Origin: Tethya wilhelma
Lineage: Eukaryota; Porifera; Demospongiae; Tethyida; Tethyidae
Direction of reading: 5' to 3'
DNA: 64,000 bases
Assembly: GCA_964030475.1 (NCBI GenBank)
Contig: CAXIPT010000036.1
Coordinates: 70,117-134,116, forward strand
A program made the position numbers and the translations under genes. The notes beneath the pieces are model-generated. The model was given only the letters and a program-made list of their open reading frames with translations. It was not told the DNA's origin and did no database searches. This document shows positions 47,461 to 58,304 of the stretch, piece by piece (position 1 is the stretch's first letter; each line of letters starts with the position of its first letter).

Positions 47461-48344
47461 TAGTCTGGTGCCCAGACCCTTTCTACTAATTGAAAGGAAA
47501 GAAAGGGTCTGGCAACAATGTAGCTCTGCCGCGGATCGACGTCTACATTTTAGACGTTGGCATGATCAAAGAGGTAGAAATAGTGTTAACCACGATTGCC
47601 TATTATGTGGTTTCACTGGCTGGTTGCACAATCATATTTTGTACAGAAATGGCTGCAAACAACAGAGAGATTCTTTGTGAAGCAATAGAGCGTGCTATGC
47701 GTATTGTTGGCCTTGACAGTCTGAAGAGTGAACAAAGAAATGCTATTGAAAAATTTGTTGCTGGGAAAGATGTCTTTGTTTCACTTCTCACTGGTTTTGG
47801 GAAGTCTTTTTGTTATGCTCTGTTGCCTATTATCTTTGACCATGTGAGGCAACAGGCAGGTAGTACTGAAGAAGATAGAAGTATTGTGATTTGCGGGTCT
47901 CCTCTCACTTCATTGATGATAGATCAGAAAGGCATAGCAACTGAATTTGTAAGAGAATTACAGCAAGACATTGAAAGCTTGAAAGATCTCCAGAGTGGTA
48001 AAGTACAGTTGCTGTTTATAAGTCCAGAGTCATTGTTAACCAACATCAATGGAGAAGCTTGTTGGGAAGTGGAGTATCCCAAAGAAATTTATAGTTCGAC
48101 AGTCTGACTGATTGTCGATAAAGCACACAATTTGTATTGAGCATACCTTGCATATTTCCTCCATATTTTATTAACCACCTGCACTTCCATGTCTTCCTTG
48201 TGGCTAAAACACGTGGCCTGCCTGCACTATAAATTACATTCCAGCGATCCGCGGCAGAGCTACGTTGTTGCCAGACCCTTTCTTCCTCCTCCCCCTTCCT
48301 GTCCCGCCTACTAATTAGCGGAAAGGGTCTGGGCACCAGACTAT
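47461..48344. mobile_element. hAT-like TIR element carrying a helicase fragment
   Basis: Begins tagtctggtgcccagaccct and ends with the complement. TSD agtactac at 47453-47460 and 48345-48352. The terminal repeats extend, with interruptions, to 'agctctgccgcggatcg', and each end folds on itself like the 45.3 kb element. No transposase inside; the cargo is the RecQ-type frame at 47649-48107. Confidence 0.85.
47649..48137 (+). pseudogene. Truncated RecQ-type DNA helicase
   Basis: Open frame from MAANNREILCEAIERAMR to a stop after KEIYSSTV, then LIVDKAHNLY in the same frame. Recognisable RecQ lobe-1 motifs in order: LKSEQRNAIEKFVAGKDVF (motif 0), LTGFGKSFCYALLP (Walker A; T before GFGKS), SPLTSLMIDQ (Ia), FISPESLL (Ib), and a DEAH-box equivalent reading VDKAH, with Glu replaced by Lys after an in-frame TGA. 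Lobe 2 and the RecQ C-terminal region are absent. It cannot be a working helicase. Position inside an element with terminal repeats and 8-bp TSD indicates capture of a host or transposon gene piece. Confidence 0.8.
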
Positions 48345-48357
48345 AGTACTACCTTAC

Positions 48358-49760
48358 TGGGAATGAAGAGGGTGCACTAAAGCAATTTCTTTCAAAAATT
48401 GCTTCTTTTATACGTCTTACTAGTAAAAGAGAGGAGGGGGCTACTGTTGAGTGTGCAGAGGCTACGATTTTGAAATTGGAGTGGTTCACGAACCTACTTG
48501 TGATAATTGATTCATTCCAACTTGAATGTAAGCCTACTGATCACAAATCAAAGTAAATCTACATAATCTACTTTATTTCACGGCATCATAGACATGAGTG
48601 TATTATAAACAAAATTTAATGTGAGCAATTTGTTTACTATAGTAAGGGATAGTGTCATTACACCAGAGAGTGATGCTATTTTATCCTTGATGTCAAACCT
48701 TCAAGAACTATGTGTTCAAATTCAATTCATAAGTAATCGTTGGTATGATATAGAAGCTGGAGTGTCACATCTCCAGGATATGGTTTGAAAATTGAAAGAG
48801 AGAGAAGTGGGAGATGAGGTAGACCCAAGTACGTACGTCATACAATAGGAGCAGCTTGTATTCCTGAGGGAACTAAGGTTCAATGGACAACAATAGCAGC
48901 AATGTATGGTGTTAGTAGAAGAACCATATACAATATCTGAGTGAGCCTTGGACTCACTAATACTGACTTCCCTACCTTGGCTCAAATATCTGATGATGAA
49001 ATCAAGCATTGTGTAATTGAAATAAAAAAAGACATGCCTGATATTGGACAGACAATGTTACAAGGTGTTTTAAAATAAAGGGGTATATTCATATTTATAG
49101 TACGTTTGCGTGAAACACTGTCAGAAGTAGACCCTATTAATACTGCTCTAAGGTGGGCTACTGCAATCCAAAGGAGGATCTACTCTTACTGTATTCCTTG
49201 TCCTAATTCACTCTGGCATAATTGTATATAGGAATCACAAATTAATTCGGTAAGTGCTCAGCCTCAAGGTCATTATTAAAAATGAAATGTATTATGAGTG
49301 CATATATTATATGGAGGAATTGTCATGTATACATTACACAGAATTGCTCCCTCATAGTCCCATGCATGCACTCATAGTATACATCTAAACCATAATCATC
49401 GATGTATTGTAGAAGGCTTAATTGTCCAGCAACTTAGAGTATAAAATAATTCTTATATTTGTTGTATTTAGCTCGGCAGAGGTGATCAAGCATACTTTAT
49501 TAGGTCCTGTGATATGGAAAGGATAATTATGATTTTTTCAGTTAGCGTATGGTGATATATGGAGCAATAGATGGGTTCTCTCATTTCATTGTGTATCTAA
49601 ACTGTAGTACTAACAACAAGAGTGAAACTGTGTTAAGGTTGTTTCATGATGCTGTAAAAGTACCTGACCTAGGACGGAGTCACAAAGGCGCACAAAATGT
49701 TAAGGTAATTTTACCCAGAGTAAATTTATGGTGTGATATCAGTGTCAAAAAATTAGGGTG
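48358..49760 (+). pseudogene. Integrase-core (rve-like) transposon relic 1
   Basis: Pieces in order of a metazoan integrase-core family: an alpha-helical N-terminal piece (48364-48555), CVQIQFISNRWYDIEAGVSH (about 48700), IAAMYGVSRRTIYNI (HTH, about 48890), a DDEIKHCVIEIKKDMPDI piece, VDPINTALRWATAIQRR (about 49130) and a catalytic-core stretch YGAIDGFSHFIVYLNCSTNN (about 49552) with the first catalytic Asp. Stops and frame changes separate the pieces; the rest of the core after about 49700 is missing. Its 5' end abuts the family A copy. I infer a dead, probably transposon-derived gene. Family placement is from memory of repeated metazoan sequences. Confidence 0.7.
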
Positions 49761-50449
49761 ACCATGATTCTAGTGGTACAAATTAATCATAATTATAAAG
49801 GTGTATACAATAATCTCATGAGGGTGTGCAAGAAAAAAATATTAATATAATTATGAGGGTATGCTCTCTGAGCTACTATAAAATGTGACCTGTCAAGGGA
49901 AAACGTGCCGATTAGGAAATTGTTTTTGGAGTAAAATGCGGTTTTAGTTTGATTCGCGTTTTTGCGCGAAATTTTTTTTCTTGCACGGCTGTGCTGCGTT
50001 ACATCTCAGCATGCTCCATGCAAAATTTGAGGGGTGGAGCTGCTTCTGTTGCACAGATATAAACAGCAATGTCAGCCTCGTTCTTTTTTACTTAGTTGCT
50101 AACACGGAGGACAGTTGCTATGCTGTGCAACAAACCGTAGCGAATATTTGTGAGCAAGGCAGCTGACACTAAAATGAATTTTTTTAGTGTTTTCTTTGAC
50201 TTAAATTATAGGCTCACTAATCTCAAAATTTTGCTACAGCACATATAGACAGAAAGGCAAGCCGAAGCTTTGTACACGCTTGTCCAATCCAAGCGCTTTC
50301 ATACAGTAGCTTTCTACTCGTGGATATTGCCTCTCCTTGTGCGATGATTGCGTAGAGGTTATTTTGAGGCTTAGATTAGTTCTTGGAACTTACTGTACCT
50401 AGAATCTATCTCATTACAGACACGCGCTTACCTCCTTGAGTCGATTAGC
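49761..50449. other. No gene recognised
   Basis: AT-rich with short open frames only (one at 49981-50166 without motifs). Confidence 0.4.
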
Positions 50450-51010
50450 TGTCTCCTATGGCACGCCAAGTGTAACAAAACTACCGTAAATCTTCTAAAA
50501 ATTCGGCGCAAAAAAATTAAATACGTTCGAGCTTTGCCGAATTTTTAGAGATTATTCATCGCATGTGCAACGTGCGCATGCTCAATTGCATATGTTAGTA
50601 TATACACATGACGACCTTTGCCGAAAAATTAGAGGTAAATTCAATAAATCTGGTAAAGGGTGCCGAATAATAAGAGGTGACGAATTTTTAGAAGATCTAC
50701 GGTATTTACGCGTTATTTCCGACAAAAAACGCGTAATCTGCTCGTGCATGCTGACATAGCAAACATGGCATAGTTTTACGACATAGCAAACATGGGCGTA
50801 ATTTTTACGACATAACAAACATGGGTGTAATTTTTACTATAAGCAAACATGCCGTATTTTTTACGACATAGCAGGTATAGCAAACATGCCGTAATTTTTA
50901 TGACATAGCAAATTATACGACATTACAAACATGCCGTAATATTTTTATGACAGAGCGAAATAGTGAAGTTTACCACCCATGCATGCTAAACTTTAGCACA
51001 TGCGCAAGGC
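50450..51010 (+). mobile_element. Minisatellite-bearing element, copy 1
   Basis: From 'tggcacgccaagtgtaacaa' to about 51010. After the nested MITE it carries about seven imperfect tandem units of the type 'tacgacatagcaaacatgcc...gtaattttt' (about 30-35 bp each) from 50745 to 50955. An inverted second copy lies at 56650-56960. Confidence 0.75.
50484..50702. mobile_element. Nested TA-flanked MITE
   Basis: 219 bp, TIR ccgtaaatcttctaaaaatt with complement at the right, TA on both sides (50482-50483 and 50703-50704). The 56.9 kb copy of the host element reads straight through the site, so it serves as an empty-site control. Confidence 0.85.
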
Positions 51011-51044
51011 ATAATCACGTGTCTGCTCTTCAGCCAGGACTCTG

Positions 51045-53134
51045 ATGGAGCAAGCGAATAAGATTCAGGTCTTGCTCGAGTATAAGAACTCTAAGCGTCC
51101 TGTTGTACTAAATACCACCACAGATATTTTGTCTGCACTAAATGGAGAGTTAAAAAAAGGTCAGCCGAACATAAAGTTAGTATTAGACCTCAATGAACTG
51201 GAGGAAGAGGTCACCACGACGCCTCTTCTTCTTCATTGATATTCAAACGAGTGGAAAGAGTATGTTGATGTTTTAGATACAGTAGAAATTGGTGATGAAG
51301 ATGGCTTAAGAGCAGTCTCCTTCCCAAGCTGCAAGCTTCCCCCCAAAGTTAGTGTCATATCATACTACAAGATGCATAATAATCATGCATGTGTTTTGTT
51401 AATTCGATTAATTATATGGGGAACCCCCGTGATTATTGTTTATCTATAGAAGGAGGAATCCATTGTGTGTACTGCTAAAATGTGTACTGCTAAAAACCTA
51501 CTGACTCGTATTGGAAAGCCTTGCAGTGATGAAGCAAAGACATTAGCAAACCTGTTTCCATCAGCATCACATCCATCATCATCGTCATCCAAATCAAAAT
51601 CCGTCAAATTTGATCCTCATGCTCCTTGTGTGGCTTATAAGAAGAAGAAAAAGTATCAAACGAGAGGATCAACAGTTACTGTAGTTCTCCTTAACAGGAA
51701 AAGTGGTCCCATACCAAAAGGTGCAGAACGGCGTCAGTTGGCTGAAAACAACAGATTAGTAAAGGTGAAAAATCGTAGGGAAATGTCTCCTACTGAAACA
51801 AAGACAGCAATAATGAAAGTGTTAAAGTGCAAGGGCTCCCAAGTTCTTGAATGTGATAAAAAGAATACACTTTCAGTTAAGGTTACGGGCTATAGTTAGC
51901 TCATGAATATGCTAATAAGTACAAGCACAGTACAAGCTAGTTATTTTAGACACGCGATTTGGCCTGCAGCTTAGTCCGCAATTATTTTCGCATAGAAGCC
52001 TTATCTTGCCGTATATTGTACATTTTCTATTTATTCGAAGGAATGGGCAGGGCGAGACGAAGAGAAATTTTGAATCCAACTCACAGTTTTGAAGTTGTGC
52101 TTCGTCTTGGGCATCCACTCGAGTGTCTATCAAGCTTCAGCCAACGATGGCAGTGCAGGACTCTTCTGTTTTATATCTCTTAACTATTTTCTCTCCGTGT
52201 CGCCCTCTGAAAGGTACTTACCTATCGTTAGAAGCACACAAAGCTCAGTTCAGAGCCTTATTGCTGGCATGATTGGCCGACAAAATTTTTCCCAGAACAC
52301 ACCGTTTTTTTTGCCATCGTATTTTGTGCATGCATCATTAGAATCAAGTCTATTTTGGCTTGGTGTAGTAGTTATACAGTGTAGATTTGTGCTGACTGCC
52401 AATAGCTTTCATATCACAAGCAAGATGGAACATTAATACAAAAAAATTATATGAATATTCATGAGCATACTGTATCCCGTAACCTTAAGAATCAGCAATT
52501 GACTGGTGTCGCTGCAATAGAGAGAAGGGGTGCTATCTACTTATGTGAACATGATGAGGCAGTAAGTATTGAAAAGTTTAATATGCAAGTGCATCATGGA
52601 CAGTTATACTCTCCCTGTCACTGTACTGTATTTTAGGGAACTAAACACTCTGAAGATGCGGAGTCTATATCAGGTAATAAAAGGCAATTAAAAACTGACC
52701 ATGATCGTAGTGGTGCAAACAGAATGAGAGCCTTGAGAGTAAGAATGGTACGACCAGATATTGTACTGCAATGATGTGTGTGCATGCATGGATATAAAAA
52801 TGATAATTATATATTTAGAGGAAGCTTGACTTAGATAGTGATTTAAGTGATTACCAGCTTCATGTGAACTCTAAGGAAATGAATCTCAGTGTAAGAAATG
52901 GCATGATTATAATGACCCGTGAACTACTATGATTGTGTATTGTTACTTTTCTAGGATGATAGTGACTTTGAACAGCCAGCGAAACGGATAAGAAATGTTA
53001 GTCAATCAGTTTATTATGCATGGAATGATGATTAAGCTTTGTTTTGATTATGACAATTGTAGCCGAAAGAGTTGCCCCTGCCAACAGATGTTTCTGACAA
53101 ACTTGCCGAAGTAGACAAGATTCTAGCAGTTTAG
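51045..53134 (+). CDS. Six-exon gene of unknown function, interrupted in exon 2
   Basis: Exons 51045-51347, 51450-51880 plus 52489-52561, 52637-52738, 52819-52890, 52955-52996 and 53063-53134. All have good GT-AG sites and all joins are phase 0 once the TTAA element is skipped, giving about 364 codons. Exon 1: a ubiquitin/PB1-like beta-rich start (KIQVLLEYKNSKRPVVL, ALNGELKKGQPNIKLVLDL, then SNEWKEYVDVLDTVEIGDED). Exon 2: KNLLTRIGKPCSDEAKTLAN, a basic KKKKKY patch, KGAERRQLAENNRL and, after the element, IERRGAIYLCEHDEAV. Exons 3-6: charged, nuclear-looking (QPAKRIRN). I have seen similar uncharacterised proteins in sponges and cnidarians; function unknown. Oddities: an in-frame TGA at 51237-51239 and a 604-bp element in exon 2. 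It lies just upstream of an integrase relic on the same strand. Either an allele hit by two lesions or a recent pseudogene. Confidence 0.65.
51877..52488. mobile_element. TTAA-flanked TIR element inside exon 2
   Basis: TTAA at 51877-51880 and 52485-52488; TIR ggttacgggctatag at the left, and ctgtatcccgtaacc at the right. 604 bp between the TTAA copies, non-coding. Removing the element plus one TTAA leaves a continuous reading frame across the exon. Confidence 0.9.
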
Positions 53135-53304
53135 AAAGTTTTGTCATAGCAAAATATTCTCATACTTTCTCATGTCAACGTGATTTTATTGATGTGCCAT
53201 GAATGTAGGTAAGGGGTCATCAAAGCGAAACTTAGATTGACCCTTTACCAGTACTATTGAATGCAAGGCGCTCTATTTGGAGTCCATGCAAAGGGCAAGG
53301 GTAC

Positions 53305-55164
53305 ATGGAGTCGTCCACTGAAGAGAGTGTTGTACTACAGGATTGGTCCAGATATTTCGAAGAACTATCACCTTTCGTTATATCTCTTGATGATGTGCGT
53401 ATTACTCATGCCAGTGAGCAATATTCAGAGTACGTATCAGACAGGATCAGAACCACCGTAAGGAATATTGCCATGTACCTGAGAGCTGCGAGAGATAATT
53501 CAGATCTCCAAAGAGCTGAAATAACTACTCTCAGACAGATTGATTTAGGTTTAAGAGATTGCTTGCTTGAGATTACATCAATGTGGCGGGCTCACTTGGA
53601 TGATGTGGTTAGAGACATTTAAGTCCAACTCAGTACAGAATACAGTCATCTGGTCAAGACACTGGTCATCCAAGATTTGACATTTCTCAGCAACAACTTG
53701 AGTACCTATCATCCATGAATTTCTCATAGACACAGATTTCATCCCTATTGGGAGTGTCAAGGATGACAATCTACAGAAGGCGTCGTGATTTTGGTCTTCT
53801 AGGTACTCCATATACAACAATAGATGACAGGTAATTACGATCTACTATCCAAAGCCTTCACATTCAATTTCCTGAGATTGGTGAAAGTATTGTATGGGGT
53901 CATCTTAGAGCAATGGGTATCAATGTCCAACGACAGAGTAAGACAAGCACTTAGGGATGTCGACCCACTAAATAGTGCAATGAGATCGAGAGGCGTTCTC
54001 ACATCACGCCGCCCCTACTCGGTTCCAGGACCAAGTTCACCTTGGCATATTGGTACGGTGGGTATTATGTTTGTGTATGATGATTTGTGACTGAAAGAAA
54101 CTATTCCAGGTCTGTTTTAATTGTTTCGAAAAACTTATAACTTTTTGACATGCAGATGGCCACCACAAGCTTATCCGATGGCGTATAGTGACCCATTGCA
54201 GTGGCGGATCCAGAGGGGTTTCCGTAGTTTCCGTGGAAACCCCCTTTTGGCTAGGCCAGCATACAATTTTTTTATAAGAAACAATAAAAAGCTAATTTAT
54301 AGACTTATAAGTAGAAAATACTTACTTTGAGAGCCTTGAGAGAGAATTTAGAACAAGAAATACGAGTTAGAAAGCTTATATACTTGCACAAAACAGCTAG
54401 CTAGTCAGCTCCCAAGCGCGATCAACGCTCGTAGTAAAGTGCAAAGTTCATGCAAGTGGAAAATGGGAGGGGCTGTAATACGTAAATGGGCGTGGTTTAG
54501 CAAAAGCGGGCGTGGCTACCCCAAAATTTGGCGCACGCTCCACACGCACTATTGTTAGAAACCTCCTTTCAAAAATCCTAGATCCGCCACTGCATTGTGG
54601 AATAGATGCATGCACCCGATTAGTTGTCTATCTCAAGTGTTCGACCAACTGTGCAACAACGGTGTATGACTTGTTCCTCACAGCTGCTCAACAATATGGA
54701 TTACCCTCTAGAGTCTGTTGTGATCAGGGTGGAGAGAACGCTCAACATATGTTACATCACATTTTGGCATGCACAGGTCTGTTACAGTTTTACTTTATCA
54801 TCTGTTATACTCATGAAGAGTGAAGACATTTTGGACCCAGTGGATGAGACACTTATTTGCCCTTCATGTTGTATTTCTACCTAGAATTCTCTCTAAATTT
54901 AGAGAAGGGTGGAATAATCATGGAGTTAGAACTGCACATAACATGACTCCTACCACATCAGGTGCCCTTAGATTACAAAGAGCAGGCCTTGTGGCTCTTG
55001 ACTATGTTGCTGAAGATTATGGAACTGATGGTGAAGACATTGTCTTACAAAGTGATGACAGTGAGGGTGTTTCTCTCCCAAAAAGTACAATCCAACTTTC
55101 TCCCGAACAATTGCAATATCTTACTGAGCATATTGATACCCTTTCAGAGTCCAACAAACATTGG
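53305..55164 (+). pseudogene. Integrase-core (rve-like) transposon relic 2
   Basis: Starts MESSTEESVVLQDWSRYFEE with a 105-codon helical N-terminal region. Then, in changing frames: FDISQQQLEYLSSMNFS, LLGVSRMTIYRRRRDFGLL (HTH, about 53745-53800), DRVRQALRDVDPLN (about 53935), DGHHKLIRWRIVTH (about 54150-54193), a 394-bp insertion, then GIDACTRLVVYLKCSTNC and YGLPSRVCCDQGGENA with the first two core Asp residues. The segment that should hold the catalytic Glu (a HNQRIERLW-type motif in the family) is deleted. FLPRILSKFREGWNNHGVRT and an acidic tail follow to about 55164, where the frame runs into a family C MITE. At least three frameshifts or deletions: inactive. Same family as relic 1. Confidence 0.75.
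54199..54592. mobile_element. CAGTGGCGGATC-type TIR element
   Basis: 394 bp, starts cagtggcggatccagaggg, ends ctagatccgccactg. Flanked by cattg on both sides (54194-54198, 54593-54597). Interrupts the integrase core just before GGID/CGID. Non-coding. Confidence 0.85.
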
Positions 55165-55415
55165 AAATGTAATTAGACATAGGAATGGCCAAATCATAAA
55201 AAAAAAAAGCAAACAAGATGGAATAGCTGTTTTGAGTGTGTGCAGAATCATTCCTGTGTGGGCTGCATGTAGTACTCTCTTTCCATGTTGAGTCCCTCAT
55301 TTTGCCCATAGGAATAATTCTTTACACACTTAAACAGCTATTCCATCTTGTTTGCTTTCTTTTTTACGATTTGACCATTCTTATGTCTCATTACATTTCC
55401 AATGTATTTTTTCAC
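55160..55415. mobile_element. Family C palindromic MITE
   Basis: Arms 'acattggaaatgtaattaga...ccaaatcataaaaaa' and inverse. Abuts the 3' end of integrase relic 2. Confidence 0.75.
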
Positions 55416-55674
55416 TTGTTTGCTTCATAATTCTACATCACAGTTAAGTTCGTGTGTATATGGTAGTTACTTGTACACTATCAGCATGGATATTATAGCT
55501 TATGTTATAATCTACAATATCAGCAATGTCAGTGAAGCAACTACTCATCTTCTTATAATGACAACTATGTAACAAAGTAGTCTATTCACCTCCAGAATAT
55601 TCAAGGCTGAAAGTTACTGGTAACTGGTTACAGAGAACCAGAAATCTTCGGGTAAAACGGGCAGGCAGCGAATA

Positions 55675-55880
55675 CCGTATAGCTCCAAATTTTCGTGGTT
55701 CAAAAAGTTCGTGAAAAGTCTGTCTTTGCCGTTTTGAGCTAATTTTCGTGAATCACGATCTCTGAAATTATATTGCCGATATACGGTTTTCTAAATTTTC
55801 GTGGAGAAAATTTTCGTGATATACGGTCAAATCACGAAATTCACGAAAATATTATACCACGAAAATTTGGAGCTATACGG
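55675..55880. mobile_element. TA-flanked MITE, copy 2
   Basis: TIR ccgtatagctccaaattttc with exact complement at the right; TA on both sides; 206 bp. Nearly the whole element is an inverted repeat. Homologous to 3773-3982. Confidence 0.9.
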
Positions 55881-55889
55881 TATTCGGAT

Positions 55890-56396
55890 TCTAAATAACG
55901 CACACTTGTCTCACTGGAATTAAAGGGTCGTCACTTTGATTTCCAAAGTAGCTAATGAATTTAGTAATGAGTAGAGAAATGAATGGCTGCCTTAAGGAGA
56001 AGGCGCTTTTCATCTTGTATCTAGCGACTCAGCTAGAGAAACGAATAACCGATGCAAAAAGCGACTGAAGACAAAGATACCAAGTTTATTCGTTCAAGAA
56101 TCAGCTTCTGAAAGTAAGCGGTCTCTGAGAAAAGGCTTGCCAACATAGAATAATAATAATAATAATAAGAAGAAGAAGATGGAGAAAATTGGAGGTTTTG
56201 CATATTTTTGTTTGGTACTTTAGCGATGGTTTTAGGCCATGTTTTTAGGCTTGTTAGAAAGAGAAAGAGCTAAATAATAGCTTAAGAAGCCTTTTAGTGC
56301 CAAGCGCTTAGTTTTTGCAGAGTTATTCGCGTGAATATTTGTATTGCGCTAATGGGGCACCCTTGCCATTCCTATGTACCCAGTACTACCGTACTA
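55890..56396 (+). repeat. Repeat family A copy, complete
   Basis: From 'ttctaaataacgcacactt' through an AAT/AAG tract (56149-56180) to 'cccagtactaccgtact'. Useful as a reference copy. Confidence 0.85.
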
Positions 56397-56581
56397 TGTC
56401 CAGATTTTATGATGTCTTAATTAATCAGTGTAAGAACATAATTTTTGCCAGCATGTCATCATTAATAATAATAATAATAGAAATTTAATCATAATTAATT
56501 TTAATAATAATATTGATTACTGTTAGTTATTATTACTATTAGTATGAGAGGGCACAATAGCTATAGCTAAGTGTATATTAG

Positions 56582-56645
56582 TCTAGTCCTAGACTTTGCT
56601 TTTTCCGCCCATTTTTCGCTGGGTGGGGTCTAGGACTAGACTAGG
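56582..56645. repeat. Hairpin repeat
   Basis: 'tctagtcctagac' and 'gtctaggactaga' about 37 bases apart. Resembles the self-folding ends of the 45.3 and 47.5 kb elements but without a matching partner or TSD. Confidence 0.7.
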
Positions 56646-56649
56646 TACT

Positions 56650-56960
56650 AGGTATATAGTGAAGCGTACGTTTGCCAGTCGTAATATTACGCCATGTTGC
56701 TATGTCGTAATTATTATTGCCATGTTATTAAAATTACGCCATGTTTGCTATGTCGTAAAAATTACGCCATGTTTGCTATATCGTAAAAATTACAGCATCC
56801 GTTTGCTATGTAAAATTACGCCATGTTTGCTATGTTGTAAATAATTACAGCATCCGTTTGCTATGTCGTATTATTGCAGCATGCACAAGCAGATTACGCG
56901 GTTTAAGCGCGTAAATAGTTTTGTTACACTTGGTGTGCCATAGTCTCCTGGGTCTTCTTT
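56650..56960 (-). mobile_element. Minisatellite-bearing element, copy 2 (inverted)
   Basis: Tandem units 'attacgccatgtttgctatg' (56690-56880), then 'gttttgttacacttggtgtg' as the outer end. Reverse orientation to 50450-51010, and without the nested MITE. Confidence 0.75.
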
Positions 56961-57569
56961 CCTAGCTACTCGCTTCTCACTAAATAATTTTAGCTCCCAC
57001 ATGGCTGGCTGTGGTAATATTCAGCATGTATTGTACATGGTCTTATTAAGATATGGGGAGTATGCGGACCGCCCATAGTTTACCTAGCAACAACTTTACA
57101 ACCGTTTTTCTAGGAAGCCACAAGTTGAGGCAGGGCTGCTTGCAAGAGCTGTATCTGGAAAACTACTTGAGCTATGCACATCAAATTTTAATATGTGCTT
57201 GCTGGGAAGGCCTAGATATACCTGGAATAGCTAACTCAAAATTTGCAGACTTTCCTAACCAGCATGTTTTCCCTTGACATGTCACAAATCAGCAATGAAT
57301 TGGGTGATTATACGATAGAGTGCAAATTAATGTCAAGAGGGCTAATTGGCAATAGTCAGCCTACATTATTTTTGGTTCCTCTTGGCAGGTAACCGTATCA
57401 GTAAATGCATCGGACGTAAGCAGTTAGTCAGAAGACAAATGTGGATACTGTTCAAGTTACATATCAATCATACAGTACTGCAAAATAACTACATGTACGG
57501 TGTGCCTATATGTATTGTCATAGCTAGCTTACAAATCAAATATCTGACATCAGAGTTTGAAATTGTTTA

Positions 57570-58015
57570 TCATTAGTGCAATACAAATATTCACGCTAAT
57601 AACTGCAAAAGCTGAGCACTTAGCACTAAAAGGCTTCTTAAGCGCTCTTTCTCTTTCTAATGAGCCCAAAAACATGGCCTAAAACCATCGCTAGAGTAAC
57701 AAACAGAAACATGCCAAACCTCCAAATTTCTCCATCTTCTTCATCTTCTTCTATCTTGGCTCAACTTTTCTCAGAGAGTATTCACTTTCAGAAGCTCATT
57801 CTTGAACTAATGAACTTGGTTTCTTCCGGTACAGTCGCTTTTGCCATCGGTTTTTAGCGCCTCTCATTGAGTAGCTAGATACAAGGAGGAAAGCACCTCC
57901 TCCATATGGCCGCCATTAATTTCTACACTCATGCATATTCATTAGCTTCTAGAAAATTCCAATTGACGACCGTTTCCACACAAAAAAAGTGTGTGTTATT
58001 TGGAATTAAATGCAA
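57570..58015 (-). repeat. Repeat family A copy without palindrome
   Basis: From 'tagtgcaatacaaatattca' to 'gtgtgttatttggaatt', including TTC tract and 'ctagatacaaggaggaaag' block. Confidence 0.75.
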
Positions 58016-58304
58016 GTACTGAAGTTGCGTGGAACTATTTTGTAATACCTGGTTGCTCTTCTTAAGAGATGAATCAGAACTTTGATTATCATAACATATA
58101 GAAAGGCATGTAAATCTTATGATACAGCTCCTGCCTCCAAATGACTAAGATGTGTGTTTCACTTCAGTATCAAGCAGGCTACACACTGACTTACCAGCTC
58201 AGCAGCCCACCACTGGCTCAGTGAGTCTGGCTTGCCAGACTACTAACTACACACACAAACACAAATGTAATTTGTAGAATTATGGAAAAATGAGAACAAA
58301 CAAG

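Larger units (their letters stand above)
47030..48366 (+). repeat. Repeat family A copy split by the RecQ-carrying element
   Basis: Left part 47030-47460 includes 'gattccaaacaacgcacac' and the AAG tract. The terminal palindrome is interrupted: cccagtactac lies before, and agtactaccttactggg after, the 0.88 kb insertion. Confidence 0.85.

Noticed and set aside
50745..50955. Tandem units considered as a CRISPR array
   Set aside because: No distinct equal-length spacers; whole units vary imperfectly, there are no cas genes, and the setting is eukaryotic.
52089..52436. 115-codon open frame inside the TTAA element
   Set aside because: No transposase motif, no similarity between element copies in this frame.
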